From the NCBI GenBank assembly GCA_043812935.1, contig JBDRLO010000069.1, positions 1-43,650 on the forward strand: DNA of 43,650 nt, in the 5' to 3' direction. Position 1 is the stretch's first letter; every line of letters begins with the position of its first letter. The position numbers and the translations under genes were made by a program. The notes beneath the pieces are model-generated. The model was not told where the DNA came from and searched no databases. It worked only from the letters and a program-made list of their open reading frames with translations. Shown here in pieces: positions 1 to 9,100 of the stretch. Source of the DNA: JBDRNE01 sp043812935 (GTDB taxonomy: Bacteria; Omnitrophota; Gorgyraeia; Tantalellales; Tantalellaceae).

Positions 1-2058
1 TACAGATAACCTGCTATACCCGTCTTCAGTTCTTCCATAAGCATAGTAATACAAATATTTATAACTGTTACTATCATCAAAACTGAAAACCGTATTATAT
101 TCAGTGCTGTATTCTGAATCAATTTCCGTATCACTGTTGGAAATGTTAGATCGTATTTCTTTTTTATAATAGAATTGACCGTCTGATAAAGAATCAACTC
201 TTACGCGCGCGTTATTACCGCTTACTCTAAAGGTAGGGTTCCAATTTAGTGTTGTTAATCTATATGCTTCTTTTTCAGGCCTTGAGGTTCCGGTTTCGTA
301 CATATATAGGTAAACACCGTCTTCTTTCCATATAAATTCACCCGTATATTCAGTATTTTTTTTAATTTTTACATTAATATTCGTATTTTTCGAGTCCCGC
401 TGTTTTGTTACATAATTATATTCGTAATAGTAAACATAACTCGAATTTGTTCCCATAGACATACTTAAATTGATATATTTATCGTTATATTTGTAATATG
501 ACGCGTTGGCGCTTAGATTATTATAGCTGGCAGAACTATCAAAATTTAAATTGAATTTAAATGTGGGGTTTTTATCGTAAGATACAGATGTTGTACTGTA
601 TATCGTTTCATATATGTCTCCTACAGAAATTCCTTGTCTTTGCGTCACTTCTAATTCTTCGAAATCATTGATTTCATAGTCATAAGTGTATTCGCTGCCG
701 TCAGCCTTTTCTAAACTTTCAAGTTTTCCGGTATCGTCGCCTTCGGTAAAATATTTGTATACTGTTCCGTCGGATAATTTTATCTCTTCTAGTTTTCCGT
801 CTTTATTATACGCTTTCGTCATACCGTCATATGCCGTAAATGTTGTTCCAGCGTAAAAACCTGTATTGTCATATTTTGCCTGGTATTCGCCATTCGCGTC
901 TTTTACCGTCAACAAGTTCCAGTTTTCATCATAATGGTATTCGCTGCCTGCTTCTTCTATAATTATTGTATTGTCTTCCTTTATATACCTGTATGTTCGG
1001 ATGGTATTTTCCTGCTGAACCGTAACATTGCAAATGACTATGTTTTGCATATCATCCAATTCATATTCATAGTTTACTTTCAATTGTTCTGCCGGGGTTT
1101 CAAAAGAAATTAGTCTTCCATTTTTTATCTTATATTTTGTACCATCCGCTTTTTCAACCGTTCCTTCAATAAATTTACCGTCAGCATTAAAAACCACTCC
1201 CGTTAGAATATCGCCGTATTTATATTCTATTCCCGAAATTTTTCCATTTTCTATATGGTATTTGTTTCCATTGCTTTCAATTTCGTACAAACACGATTTT
1301 TCTTCATTTTCCAGTTTTTTATAGATTAATATTGTGCCGTCTTCGTGTATTATTCGTGTAATAATGCCTGCATCATACTCTATAACTTTGCCTGTTTTGT
1401 ACCTTGTTTTTGTTATATTGTTTTCTGAATCGTAATATACGCTTTTTTCATTATCTTTAAGTATTGTTTCCTGAACGTTTTCATCTATATCTTTTTTATA
1501 TTCAAACGTTTCAACTCTACCATCAATATATTCTATGCTTTCAAGAAGCCCCTCATTGTCGTACGTATATTTTGTTCCATCAGCTAAACTTAACGATTTA
1601 ACCTTTCCGGATTGTATTAACAACTCTTTATTATCAGAATATTTGATTTTGGCGGCAACCAATGCATTTTCATCATTAAGCGTTATATCGGTTATAAGCA
1701 TGCCGTCGTATGTTTCAATTGAATCTATTTTGCCGTTAACGTAAATTATTTTATCACCGGATTCTGATATTATTTCAAAACATGGTTCAGAGATTTCATC
1801 ATATGTAGTGGTTAAAACGTTTGGTTGGGAAATAAAATTTTCTATGTCCTGTTTCTTCGCGATTAAAGATTCCATTTGTGTTTGGCGGGTATCTACAATT
1901 TGGGAATCACCTATCGGGGATATTGGATCGATTGTATTTTGGGATGAAAGCGGCGTACTTGTTAGATCACCAGCCCAGACAATCTGGTTCCATAAAAAAA
2001 CAGCTGTTACTGTTACAGCTGTTACTTTTAAAAACACGGATGCTTTTTTGATTAGCAT
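1..2058 (-). CDS. Large secreted YD/RHS-repeat-like protein (5' part, runs off left edge)
   Basis: The frame is open from an ATG at 2058 to the window edge, giving 686 residues with no stop. A CAGGGAG ribosome site lies 7 nt upstream. Residues 1-29 form a signal peptide (KK, hydrophobic stretch, cleavage near VWAG), so the product is exported. Residues about 130-480 hold degenerate repeats built on a DG(T/S)xYxYD-like core, such as LADGTKYTYD, KADGTKYKI, SDGTVYKYF and ADGSEYTYD, each followed by G(L/K)LE-type strands. This resembles YD/RHS repeats that form beta shells. Residues about 485-686 are Tyr-, Asn- and Ser-rich beta-type sequence that I do not recognise. The C-terminus lies outside the window, so whether it carries a toxin, adhesin or sorting domain is unknown. 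The gene is a separate unit after a terminator with its own promoters. The repeat assignment is by eye; function as a surface or secreted structural protein is inference. Confidence 0.8.
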   Translation of the reverse strand, partial: MLIKKASVFLKVTAVTVTAVFLWNQIVWAGDLTSTPLSSQNTIDPISPIGDSQIVDTRQTQMESLIAKKQDIENFISQPNVLTTTYDEISEPCFEIISESGDKIIYVNGKIDSIETYDGMLITDITLNDENALVAAKIKYSDNKELLIQSGKVKSLSLADGTKYTYDNEGLLESIEYIDGRVETFEYKKDIDENVQETILKDNEKSVYYDSENNITKTRYKTGKVIEYDAGIITRIIHEDGTILIYKKLENEEKSCLYEIESNGNKYHIENGKISGIEYKYGDILTGVVFNADGKFIEGTVEKADGTKYKIKNGRLISFETPAEQLKVNYEYELDDMQNIVICNVTVQQENTIRTYRYIKEDNTIIIEEAGSEYHYDENWNLLTVKDANGEYQAKYDNTGFYAGTTFTAYDGMTKAYNKDGKLEEIKLSDGTVYKYFTEGDDTGKLESLEKADGSEYTYDYEINDFEELEVTQRQGISVGDIYETIYSTTSVSYDKNPTFKFNLNFDSSASYNNLSANASYYKYNDKYINLSMSMGTNSSYVYYYEYNYVTKQRDSKNTNINVKIKKNTEYTGEFIWKEDGVYLYMYETGTSRPEKEAYRLTTLNWNPTFRVSGNNARVRVDSLSDGQFYYKKEIRSNISNSDTEIDSEYSTEYNTVFSFDDSNSYKYLYYYAYGRTEDGYSRLSV

Positions 2059-2100
2059 GACATATCTCCCTGTTGGGTTTGCTATTTATAATGTTGTCTC

Positions 2101-2129
2101 ATTTTATCATTTCTTTTATACAATCTCAA
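2101..2129 (-). promoter_or_regulatory. Promoter P2 for the secreted YD-repeat-like gene
   Basis: On the minus strand TTGAGA (2124-2129) is separated by 17 bp from TAAAAT (2101-2106), and a TG lies just before the -10. Transcription would begin near 2094 and give a leader of about 36 nt. Confidence 0.6.
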
Positions 2130-2160
2130 GCAATATCAGAAAAAGTCACATCTTTTTACC

Positions 2161-2189
2161 AGGGTATCATTTCGTTGCGAATTTGTCAA
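2161..2189 (-). promoter_or_regulatory. Possible upstream promoter P1 for the secreted gene
   Basis: A perfect -35 TTGACA (2184-2189) is followed after 17 bp by a poor -10, TACCCT (2161-2166), preceded by TGA. The weak -10 makes this less certain than P2. Confidence 0.4.
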
Positions 2190-2220
2190 TTGAATTTTTG
2201 GTTTTATCAAATCAACTCAT

Positions 2221-2247
2221 AAAAAAAACCTACTTATTTTGTAGGTT
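2221..2247 (-). terminator. Intrinsic terminator after the sigma factor gene
   Basis: A hairpin AACCTAC / GTAGGTT with a 7-nt loop (2227-2247) is followed on the minus strand by eight T (2221-2228 as A). A T run also follows on the + strand, so it could act both ways. It separates the rpoD-like gene from the secreted repeat protein. Confidence 0.8.
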
Positions 2248-2368
2248 CTTTTTTGGTTTCATCTAATTCAGTCTAAAATGCCCAAAAATCCTGAGTTTTA
2301 TAACGGTTTTAACTTTAAAATCATCAAATATTATCTATTTGTAAAATTTTTCCGTTAAAGTAATAAAA

Positions 2369-3289
2369 CTATTTTTTCCGCAGGCTTTTTCTGTTTTTTG
2401 ACTTTTTTGTCATACGATCCTGGGCGTCTTTTTCCTGATCTTCCATCATTTTTCGAAGTTTATGCATACACGCGGCTTCAATTTGCCGGACTCTTTCCCG
2501 GGTTATGCCGAAATGTTTGGCAGTATCTCTCAATGTATGAGAAACACCGTCTTCGGTTAAACCAAACCGAAGCGTCAGGATTCTTTTTTCACGTTCGGTC
2601 ATTTTTTCCAGCAAACCTTCAATCCGTTCATGAAGCAAAAATTTTGAAAGTTCATCAACTGAATTAACAATACTTTCGTCTTCAATTAAGTCCATAAATT
2701 CCGAATCTCCGGATTCGCCTATCGGGGCGTTTAAACTCGCAATATTGGATGCCATGTGACTAAGCTGGCGTACACGTGCAACCGGAAGTTTCATTTTTTT
2801 CGCAATATCGCTCATCTGAGGATTTTTTTTCATTCGTTGTAGTAGATGTTTTTTGACTTTATGAAAACGCATCAGCATTTCCATAACATAAACCGGTATG
2901 CGTACGGTTTTTCCCTGGTTTGCCACGGCCCTGGTAATAAACTGTTTAATCCACCATGCCGCGTAAGTGCTGAATCTGTAACCTTTGTGCGGATCATATT
3001 TCGTAACCGCTTTCATGAGACCAAGGTTCCCCTCTTCTATCAGATCCAGCATAGGCACACCCAAATAACTGTATTTTTTCGCGATATTGATAACTAGCCG
3101 CAGGTTGCTTTGAATCATTGTCTGGCGTGCCTTTTTGTTGCCTTTTTTAATCTTTATTGCTAAATCTTTTTCCTGTTCCGCTGTTAAAAGCGGCAAATCC
3201 CGTATGTCTTTAAGATAAAGTTTTATCGCATCCATACTTAGTGTATTGCCTGTCCGGAATACCTGCTGATCTTCGTTTCCGAACCGCAA
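2369..3289 (-). CDS. RpoD/SigA-family sigma factor lacking region 1.1
   Basis: The 306-residue protein is a sigma70-family RNA polymerase subunit that directs promoter recognition. Region 1.2 is at residues 20-45 (DAIKLYLKDI). Region 2 is at about 55-130, with NLGLMKAV and the melting motif YRFSTYAAWWIKQFI. Region 3 follows, and region 4 carries a helix-turn-helix ending RERVRQIE near residue 265. The acidic region 1.1 of primary sigma factors is absent, and the C-terminus is a Lys/Arg-rich tail. The start is TTG (3287-3289) behind GAGAGGAG, with a short spacing; an ATG at residue 19 is an alternative but would cut close to region 1.2. It lies 106 bp after ppdK and before a terminator. It could be the primary sigma or an RpoS-like alternative. 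Confidence 0.9.
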   Translation of the reverse strand: MRFGNEDQQVFRTGNTLSMDAIKLYLKDIRDLPLLTAEQEKDLAIKIKKGNKKARQTMIQSNLRLVINIAKKYSYLGVPMLDLIEEGNLGLMKAVTKYDPHKGYRFSTYAAWWIKQFITRAVANQGKTVRIPVYVMEMLMRFHKVKKHLLQRMKKNPQMSDIAKKMKLPVARVRQLSHMASNIASLNAPIGESGDSEFMDLIEDESIVNSVDELSKFLLHERIEGLLEKMTEREKRILTLRFGLTEDGVSHTLRDTAKHFGITRERVRQIEAACMHKLRKMMEDQEKDAQDRMTKKSKNRKSLRKK

Positions 3290-3344
3290 TTACTCCTCTC
3301 TTTTTGGTTTGTCACTTTTCGCGCTTAGTATCTACCCTGCCGTT

Positions 3345-3378
3345 GTTTTCGCTGCTTGCGCGAACAAACAGCGAAAAC
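3345..3378. repeat. 10-bp inverted repeat upstream of the sigma factor gene
   Basis: GTTTTCGCTG (3345-3354) and CAGCGAAAAC (3369-3378) form a perfect 10-bp stem with a 14-nt loop in the spacer between ppdK and the sigma gene. No T run follows on the minus strand, so a regulatory or RNA-processing structure is as likely as a terminator. Confidence 0.5.
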
Positions 3379-3395
3379 AAACAACATCTATATTC

Positions 3396-6164
3396 TTATC
3401 CCATAATAGCTGCCTGCGCTGCGGCAAGTCTAGCTATCGGGACACGAAACGGAGAACAGCTCACATAATCCATACCAGCTTTGTAACAAAATAGTATAGA
3501 ATCAGGATCGCCTCCGTGTTCTCCGCAGATACCAACCTTGAGTTTTGGCTTAACTTTTCTACCGCGGTCAATACCTACCGTAATAAGCTGGCCTACACCT
3601 TCGGTGTCCAACGACTGAAACGGATCTTTCGCAATTATATCCTTGTCCAGATACGGAACCAGAAAACCGCCCATGTCGTCGCGTGAAAAACCATAACTCA
3701 TCTGCGTCAAGTCATTGGTGCCAAAAGAGAAAAACTCGGTTTCTTTCGCAATCTTGTCTGCTGTAAGCGCAGCACGCGGAATCTCTATCATTGTCCCGAT
3801 CATAAGCGGAAGTTTCTTGACGTTGTATTTTTTAAGAACTTCGCTTTTTACGCGGTTTATGATTTCTTTCTGGTTGTTTATCTCCTTATCGGTTCCTACA
3901 ACCGGTATCATTATTTCCGGAAATACTTTCTTTTTTTCCTTAATCAGTTCTGCAGTCGCTTCGAGTATGGCTCTTACCTGCATTTCAGTTATTTCCGGAT
4001 AAGTTATGCCTAACCGAACTCCGCGATGTCCCATCATGGGATTGCTTTCTTTAAGCAAAGCTACGCGTTTTTCAAGATCCGGCATACTTATATTAAGGCT
4101 TTTTGCCAGTTCTTTCAGTGCTTCTTGTTGGTGCGGAACAAACTCATGCAAAGGCGGATCCAGAAGCCTGATTGTAACCGGAAGCCCTGCCATGGCTTTA
4201 AGCGTTCCTTTGATATCTGATTTAACATATGGGAACAGTTCATTAAGCGCTGCTTTTCTGTCTTCCACAGAATCTGATAATATCATTTTTCTGAGTTTAA
4301 AAAGCGGTTTTTCTGAACCTTCGCCGTAAAACATATGTTCTGTTCTGAAAAGGCCGATACCTTCAGCGCCAAAATCACGAGCTCTTTGAGCGTCTTCCGG
4401 AGTATCAGCATTTGTTCGTATTTTCATTGTTCTGACAGAATCACATATTTTCAGAAAAGCATTTAAAGTCTTGTTTTCTTTTGTCGCATCTATTGTCGGC
4501 AAAACACCTTTGTACACAAGACCTTTTGTGCCGTTTAAAGTAATCCAATCGCCTTCTTTAAGCGTAATGTCACCCATTTTTGCTGTTTTCTTGGCATAAT
4601 CAATTTCAAGTTCGTTACAACCGACAACACAGCATTTACCCCACCCGCGAGCAACAAGCGCCGCGTGTGAAGTCATACCGCCGCGTGTAGTAAGTATCGC
4701 CTTTGCGGCTCGCATTCCTTCAACGTCTTCCGGGTTGGTTTCTTCTCTTACAAGAATAACGTCTTCGCCTTTTTTTGCCCATTCAACGGAACTGTCCGAA
4801 TCAAACACTATCCGGCCTATAGCTCCACCCGGCCCTGCAGGCAAACCTTTTGCCAGAGGTTTGTTTATTTTTTCCACGTCCGGATCTATAATCGGATGCA
4901 GAAGTTCGTCAAGCTGAGACGGTTTTACACGCATTACAGCTTCTTTTTTGGTAATTAGTTTTTCGTTTACCATATCAACTGCCATTTTAACAGCCGCAGG
5001 CCCGTTACGTTTTCCTACACGTGTCTGCAAGAGATAAAGTGTTCCGTCTTCAATGGTAAACTCAACGTCCTGCATATCATGGTAATGTTTCTCAAGTTTT
5101 TTCTGAATTGCATCCAGCTGTTTATAAATTGCCGGAATAAAATTCTTCAGCATCAACTCATGTTTGTTATGATCGCTTTGTGAGTTTTCATTTATCGGAG
5201 CGGGCGTCCTTGTTCCCGCGACAACATCTTCTCCCTGCGCGTTTATAAGGTATTCACCGTAAAAATTGTTATCGCCATTACCCGGATTACGCGTAAAAGC
5301 CACACCGGTTGCCGACTTATCCCCCATGTTACCAAAAACCATGGCCTGAACATTAACTGCTGTTCCCCATTCATGCGGAATATTTTCAATTTTTCGATAT
5401 GAAATAGCTCTTTTCCCGTTCCATGACGCAAATACCGCTCCCATACCGCCCCATAACTGCTCTTCATGGTCATCCGGAAACTCTTTGCCCAATACCTGTT
5501 TTATCTTCTTCTTGTAGTTACTGCAAAGATCTTTCAGGTCTTCCGCGGTAAGATCAGTGTCAAGTTTCACGCCTTTTTCTTCTTTTTTCTGTTCAAGAAG
5601 TTTTTCAAGCTGTTGGCGGATACCTTTGCCTTCCTGCGGTTCTTTTCCCGCGGCTTTTTCCATGACAACGTCAGAATACATGGTAATCAGCCTTCTGTAA
5701 GCGTCATATACAAACCTTTCGTTTCCGCTTTTTTTGATAATACCGTTTATTGTCTTTGTTGTCAGCCCGACATTAAGAACTGTTTCCATCATACCCGGCA
5801 TAGACTGCCTTGCTCCGGAACGTACGGACACAAGAAGAGGGTTTTCAGTATCACCAAACTTTTTACCCATTACAGTTTCCACTTTTTTCATTGCTTTTTT
5901 AACTTCTTCGGTAAGCCCTTGCGGATATTTACCTTTATTGTTGTAATACGCCGTACATACGTCTGTTGTTATTGTAAACCCTGCCGGTACGGGAATTTTT
6001 AATTTTGGATGGCCTGCCATTTCCGCAAGGTTAGCGCCTTTGCCGCCCAATAAATTCTTCATACTTCCGTTACCGTCAGCTTTTTCTCCTCCAAAGAAAT
6101 ACACGTTTTTCTTTGATTTTGAATTTGAAGCTGTTGCTTTTTTCATGACTTTTTTCTTACTCAT
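3396..6164 (-). CDS. ppdK: Pyruvate, phosphate dikinase
   Basis: This cytoplasmic enzyme interconverts pyruvate + ATP + Pi and phosphoenolpyruvate + AMP + PPi. The 922-residue protein has the usual layout. The N-terminal ATP-grasp domain has GGKGANLAEM near residue 45. The central swivelling domain holds the phosphorylated His in TRGGMTSHAALVARG. The C-terminal PEP/pyruvate barrel has SFGTNDLTQMSYGFSRDD and the active-site Cys in GICGEHGG. I place the start at the second ATG (6164), which gives MSKKK, because GGAGG lies 10 nt before it and inside the first codons of the longer form starting at 6182. The N-terminus is Lys-rich. A PPi-dependent step suits reversible glycolysis/gluconeogenesis in anaerobes. 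It follows glyS by 74 bp with a weak terminator between. Confidence 0.97.
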   Translation of the reverse strand: MSKKKVMKKATASNSKSKKNVYFFGGEKADGNGSMKNLLGGKGANLAEMAGHPKLKIPVPAGFTITTDVCTAYYNNKGKYPQGLTEEVKKAMKKVETVMGKKFGDTENPLLVSVRSGARQSMPGMMETVLNVGLTTKTINGIIKKSGNERFVYDAYRRLITMYSDVVMEKAAGKEPQEGKGIRQQLEKLLEQKKEEKGVKLDTDLTAEDLKDLCSNYKKKIKQVLGKEFPDDHEEQLWGGMGAVFASWNGKRAISYRKIENIPHEWGTAVNVQAMVFGNMGDKSATGVAFTRNPGNGDNNFYGEYLINAQGEDVVAGTRTPAPINENSQSDHNKHELMLKNFIPAIYKQLDAIQKKLEKHYHDMQDVEFTIEDGTLYLLQTRVGKRNGPAAVKMAVDMVNEKLITKKEAVMRVKPSQLDELLHPIIDPDVEKINKPLAKGLPAGPGGAIGRIVFDSDSSVEWAKKGEDVILVREETNPEDVEGMRAAKAILTTRGGMTSHAALVARGWGKCCVVGCNELEIDYAKKTAKMGDITLKEGDWITLNGTKGLVYKGVLPTIDATKENKTLNAFLKICDSVRTMKIRTNADTPEDAQRARDFGAEGIGLFRTEHMFYGEGSEKPLFKLRKMILSDSVEDRKAALNELFPYVKSDIKGTLKAMAGLPVTIRLLDPPLHEFVPHQQEALKELAKSLNISMPDLEKRVALLKESNPMMGHRGVRLGITYPEITEMQVRAILEATAELIKEKKKVFPEIMIPVVGTDKEINNQKEIINRVKSEVLKKYNVKKLPLMIGTMIEIPRAALTADKIAKETEFFSFGTNDLTQMSYGFSRDDMGGFLVPYLDKDIIAKDPFQSLDTEGVGQLITVGIDRGRKVKPKLKVGICGEHGGDPDSILFCYKAGMDYVSCSPFRVPIARLAAAQAAIMG

Positions 6165-6210
6165 CGTACCTTTTCCTCCCATTTTTGTGTGAACTCTACT
6201 TCACTCTTTT

Positions 6211-6250
6211 CAATAAAAACAAACTTGAGAAATAACGCTTATAACTCAAG
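6211..6250 (-). terminator. Weak terminator-like hairpin at the end of glyS
   Basis: CTTGAG and CTCAAG (6224-6229 and 6245-6250), with an inner ATAA/TTAT pairing, enclose the glyS stop codon. On the minus strand the stem is followed by TTTGTTTTTATTG. The stem is A+T-rich, so termination may be partial. Confidence 0.4.
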
Positions 6251-7543
6251 CTTTTTACTCATATATTCTCCCAACAGGGAGACGTCAACTCTTTCCTGTT
6301 CCATTGTATCGCGTTCACGCACAGTAACCTTGTTATCGTCCAATGACTCAACATCAACGGTAATACAATAAGGCGTCCCGATTTCATCCTGCCGCCGGTA
6401 CAATCGTCCGATTGATGCTGTATCATCATAAACTACACGGTATTTACCTCCAAGATCTGCTCTTATTTTACGCGCTTTCTCGACAATTTCCGGACGGTTC
6501 TTAAGAAGCGGCAGAACCGCGATTTTTATCGGCGCAAGCCGTTTATCAATTGACAAATAAACACGGTTTTTGTCTCTTACTTTTTCAGATTTGTACGCGT
6601 CAACCAAAAACGCGAGAACTGCCCGGTCAATCCCGCCTGATGGTTCAATAACATACGGCAGATAACTCGTTCCCTTACTATCGTCAAAATACTGTAAATT
6701 GGCTCCGCTGATTTTTGCGTGCTGTTTTAAATCATAATCCGTCCTGTTGGCAATACCTTCCAGTTCCGACCATCCCATGGGAAACAGAAACTCAATATCG
6801 TGACATCTTTTAGCATAATGCGCAAGCTCATCTTTTTCATGTTCACGAAGACGCAGGTTTTCTTTGTCTATGCCTAACGACAAATACCAGTCTAACCGTT
6901 CCGAGACCCAATAATCATACCATTTCTCATCTTCACCGGGTTTTACAAAAAATTCCAGTTCCATTTGTTCAAATTCGCGGCTCCGGAAAGTAAAATTGCC
7001 TGTGGTAATTTCATTACGAAAAGATTTTCCTATCTGAGCGACACCAAACGGAAGTTTTTGCCGGCTGGAATTAAGTATATTCTCAAAATTTACAAATATT
7101 CCCTGAGCTGTCTCAGGCCGTAAATATACATCCAGCGCCTGGCCTTCAACCGAACCAACCTGTGTTTTAAACATCAGATTAAAACTTTTGGGTTCAGTAA
7201 GAGCTCCGCCGCATTCCGGACATTCTTTGCCTTTTAGATGGTCTATCCTGAAACGTTTTTTACATTCTTTGCAGTCAACCATCATATCAGCAAAAGACCC
7301 AACGTGCCCGGAAGCTTTCCAAGTTTCAGGGTTCATTATAATAGCGGCATCCAGCCCTTCTACATCACTGCGCTCATATACCATGCGTTTCCACCATTGA
7401 TCCTTAACGTTTTTCTTAAGTTCAACTCCCAGCGGACCGTAATCCCAAACACTTCCTATGCCTCCGTAAATTTCGCTGTCCTGAAAAATAAATCCCCGGC
7501 GTTTACAAAGATTGGCTATATCTTTTAAAGCTACTCTATTCAT
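6239..7543 (-). CDS. glyS: Glycyl-tRNA synthetase, single-chain (alpha2) type
   Basis: This class II synthetase charges tRNA-Gly. It is the one-gene dimeric type found in archaea, eukaryotes and part of the bacteria, not the two-gene alpha2beta2 type. Near the N-terminus is KRRGFIFQDSEIYGG. A CxxC...CxxC cluster (CKECKK, CPECGG, about residues 80-110) may bind zinc. Motif 2 appears as FRNEITTGNFTFRSREFEQMELEFF, split here as FRNEI and FRSREFEQ, and motif 3 as GGIDRAVLAF. The anticodon-binding domain forms the last 100 residues. I chose the ATG at 7543 (MNRVALKDI), which fits family N-termini. The frame is open to 7600, and starts at 7576, 7588 or 7600 would overlap the end of recO. Confidence 0.95.
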   Translation of the reverse strand: MNRVALKDIANLCKRRGFIFQDSEIYGGIGSVWDYGPLGVELKKNVKDQWWKRMVYERSDVEGLDAAIIMNPETWKASGHVGSFADMMVDCKECKKRFRIDHLKGKECPECGGALTEPKSFNLMFKTQVGSVEGQALDVYLRPETAQGIFVNFENILNSSRQKLPFGVAQIGKSFRNEITTGNFTFRSREFEQMELEFFVKPGEDEKWYDYWVSERLDWYLSLGIDKENLRLREHEKDELAHYAKRCHDIEFLFPMGWSELEGIANRTDYDLKQHAKISGANLQYFDDSKGTSYLPYVIEPSGGIDRAVLAFLVDAYKSEKVRDKNRVYLSIDKRLAPIKIAVLPLLKNRPEIVEKARKIRADLGGKYRVVYDDTASIGRLYRRQDEIGTPYCITVDVESLDDNKVTVRERDTMEQERVDVSLLGEYMSKKLEL

Positions 7544-7589
7544 AATTTCTCTTCTGTTGTATTTGTCCCCGCGCATATCCTCTGTCATG

Positions 7590-8369
7590 CTAAGAAACAA
7601 AAGGTGTATATTTGGTTTTCATTTTTTCTATATGTTCTAAAAACTTCAATGATTTAATCGGATAATTGATATAATAATTTAAAAATTTTTTTAAAACCGT
7701 CTCTGTTTCCATCCCGACTTCTTTACTGACTTTTATCTGAGCTATTTTATCAAAATCATTCTGCTGAATCTTTTTTATAAAATTAACTGTACCATTTGAC
7801 AAACTCATAAACCCTCCGGAAACTTTACCGCAAGATTTGCACAAAACCCCGCCGTTTTTAATGCTGAATAAGTTTAATCCCGTTCCGGCATACCCGCATA
7901 ACGCGCATTCTTCCATCTGCGGGCTAAACCCTAAAACATTAAGCAGTTTAAGTTCAAATATCCTGGCCGCGCGTTTTGCACTTGTTTTCGACGCCAGCAT
8001 TTTAAGACTTTCGGTTAATACCCGGTAAAGCTCCTCGTTTATATCATATTCTGTGGTTACGGTATTAACTAATTCTATAAAATAATTCGCATATGTCAAC
8101 CTTTCAATGTCTTTTCTTATTGGAAGAAAAAAATCCAAGGCTTCGCACTGCGTTATAAGATCCATTGCATTTTTCTTTTTTTTATAAAAGAGCAGTCTGC
8201 ATTGTGTAAAAATTTCAAAATTACCCGCGAATTGCGGGTACGGTGCCCTGACACCTTTGATAACTCCCTTTATCTTTCCGAATTCTTTTGTAAACGCAAT
8301 TATAATGTAACTAGTTTCACGCAAAAGATATTTCTTAAGTATAATGCCTTCGGCTTTATGTGCTGCCAT
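7590..8369 (-). CDS. recO: DNA repair protein RecO
   Basis: RecO loads RecA with RecR at single-strand gaps in the RecF pathway. The 259-residue protein begins with an OB-fold domain (KAEGIILKKYLLRETSY, then KGVIKGVR). A helical domain follows, with a four-Cys zinc motif (CALCGY and CKSC) at about residues 155-185 that matches the family. No strong ribosome site is visible before the ATG at 8369. It lies between the DUF502 gene and glyS. Confidence 0.93.
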   Translation of the reverse strand: MAAHKAEGIILKKYLLRETSYIIIAFTKEFGKIKGVIKGVRAPYPQFAGNFEIFTQCRLLFYKKKKNAMDLITQCEALDFFLPIRKDIERLTYANYFIELVNTVTTEYDINEELYRVLTESLKMLASKTSAKRAARIFELKLLNVLGFSPQMEECALCGYAGTGLNLFSIKNGGVLCKSCGKVSGGFMSLSNGTVNFIKKIQQNDFDKIAQIKVSKEVGMETETVLKKFLNYYINYPIKSLKFLEHIEKMKTKYTPFVS

Positions 8370-8423
8370 TACGAAATAATCCCGTTGTTGTATCTCACCC
8401 GTTATTGCGTTTTAAGTTAAACC

Positions 8424-9062
8424 TTAGCTTTCGTCAGTTTCATGATACGGCGAGAATGAACCTCCGGAAATAACAAGTTTCATTCCGTCTTCAACTCCCA
8501 TTTTCAGAAAATATATTTCTTCTTTCGGTACAACCAAAAAAAGGCCGCTTGTCGGATTCGGAGTTGTCGGCACAAAAACGCTTAAAGACTCTTTGCCGAT
8601 TACCTGATCCAGTTCACCTTTCGCGTCACCGGTCGTAAATCCGATTGAATATATGCCTTTTCTTGGATATTCAAGCATTACTACCTGTTTAAATATGGTT
8701 TTGCCCTGACCAACCAACGCTGAAAATATTTGTTTTGATGCGTTATATATTCTGCCCAAAATAGGCACTTTAATCAAAAGTTTTTCACCATGTGAAAAAA
8801 ATCTTTTTATAAACAAAATTCTCGCTCCCCATCCAATAGCTGCAATTAAAAAAATAATAAGGAGAAAAATTAAAGTTTTTGCCACATAGATCCGTCTAAA
8901 CCCCATTACTACCGGCGCAAAAAGTTTCATAATCGGGTCTAAAACTATGTTATTCAATTGTATGGCTAAAAATCGTATCAGCACGATGGTAATAACAACG
9001 GGCAAAAGAAGCACAATACCATTAATGAAATAAATTAAAAAAGCGTTCCATGTTTTTTTCAT
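8424..9062 (-). CDS. DUF502 family membrane protein
   Basis: The 212-residue protein has two N-terminal membrane segments, at about residues 8-32 (FINGIVLLLPVVITIVLIRF) and 60-85 (VAKTLIFLLIIFLIAAIGWG). A soluble part follows with the family pattern PILGRIYNASKQI, then VFVPTTPNPTSGLFLVVPKE. This matches the widespread DUF502 family of integral membrane proteins, whose biochemical role I cannot state. It lies in a cluster with lipid kinase/phosphatase, ybeY and recO genes. Confidence 0.88.
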   Translation of the reverse strand: MKKTWNAFLIYFINGIVLLLPVVITIVLIRFLAIQLNNIVLDPIMKLFAPVVMGFRRIYVAKTLIFLLIIFLIAAIGWGARILFIKRFFSHGEKLLIKVPILGRIYNASKQIFSALVGQGKTIFKQVVMLEYPRKGIYSIGFTTGDAKGELDQVIGKESLSVFVPTTPNPTSGLFLVVPKEEIYFLKMGVEDGMKLVISGGSFSPYHETDES

Positions 9063-9100
9063 AATCCCACCCTGAGTTTTTTAGAATACACCCTACCAAT

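Noticed and set aside
1808..2266. 152-residue + strand open frame over the start of the secreted gene and the terminator
   Set aside because: It crosses the terminator and both promoters and opposes the signal-peptide frame; no homology-like features.
3345..3378. Intrinsic terminator after ppdK
   Set aside because: The inverted repeat is good, but no T run follows it on the minus strand.
5466..6002. 178-residue + strand open frame
   Set aside because: It lies antisense within ppdK, has Phe-rich low-complexity content and no ribosome site; it is a shadow of the real gene.
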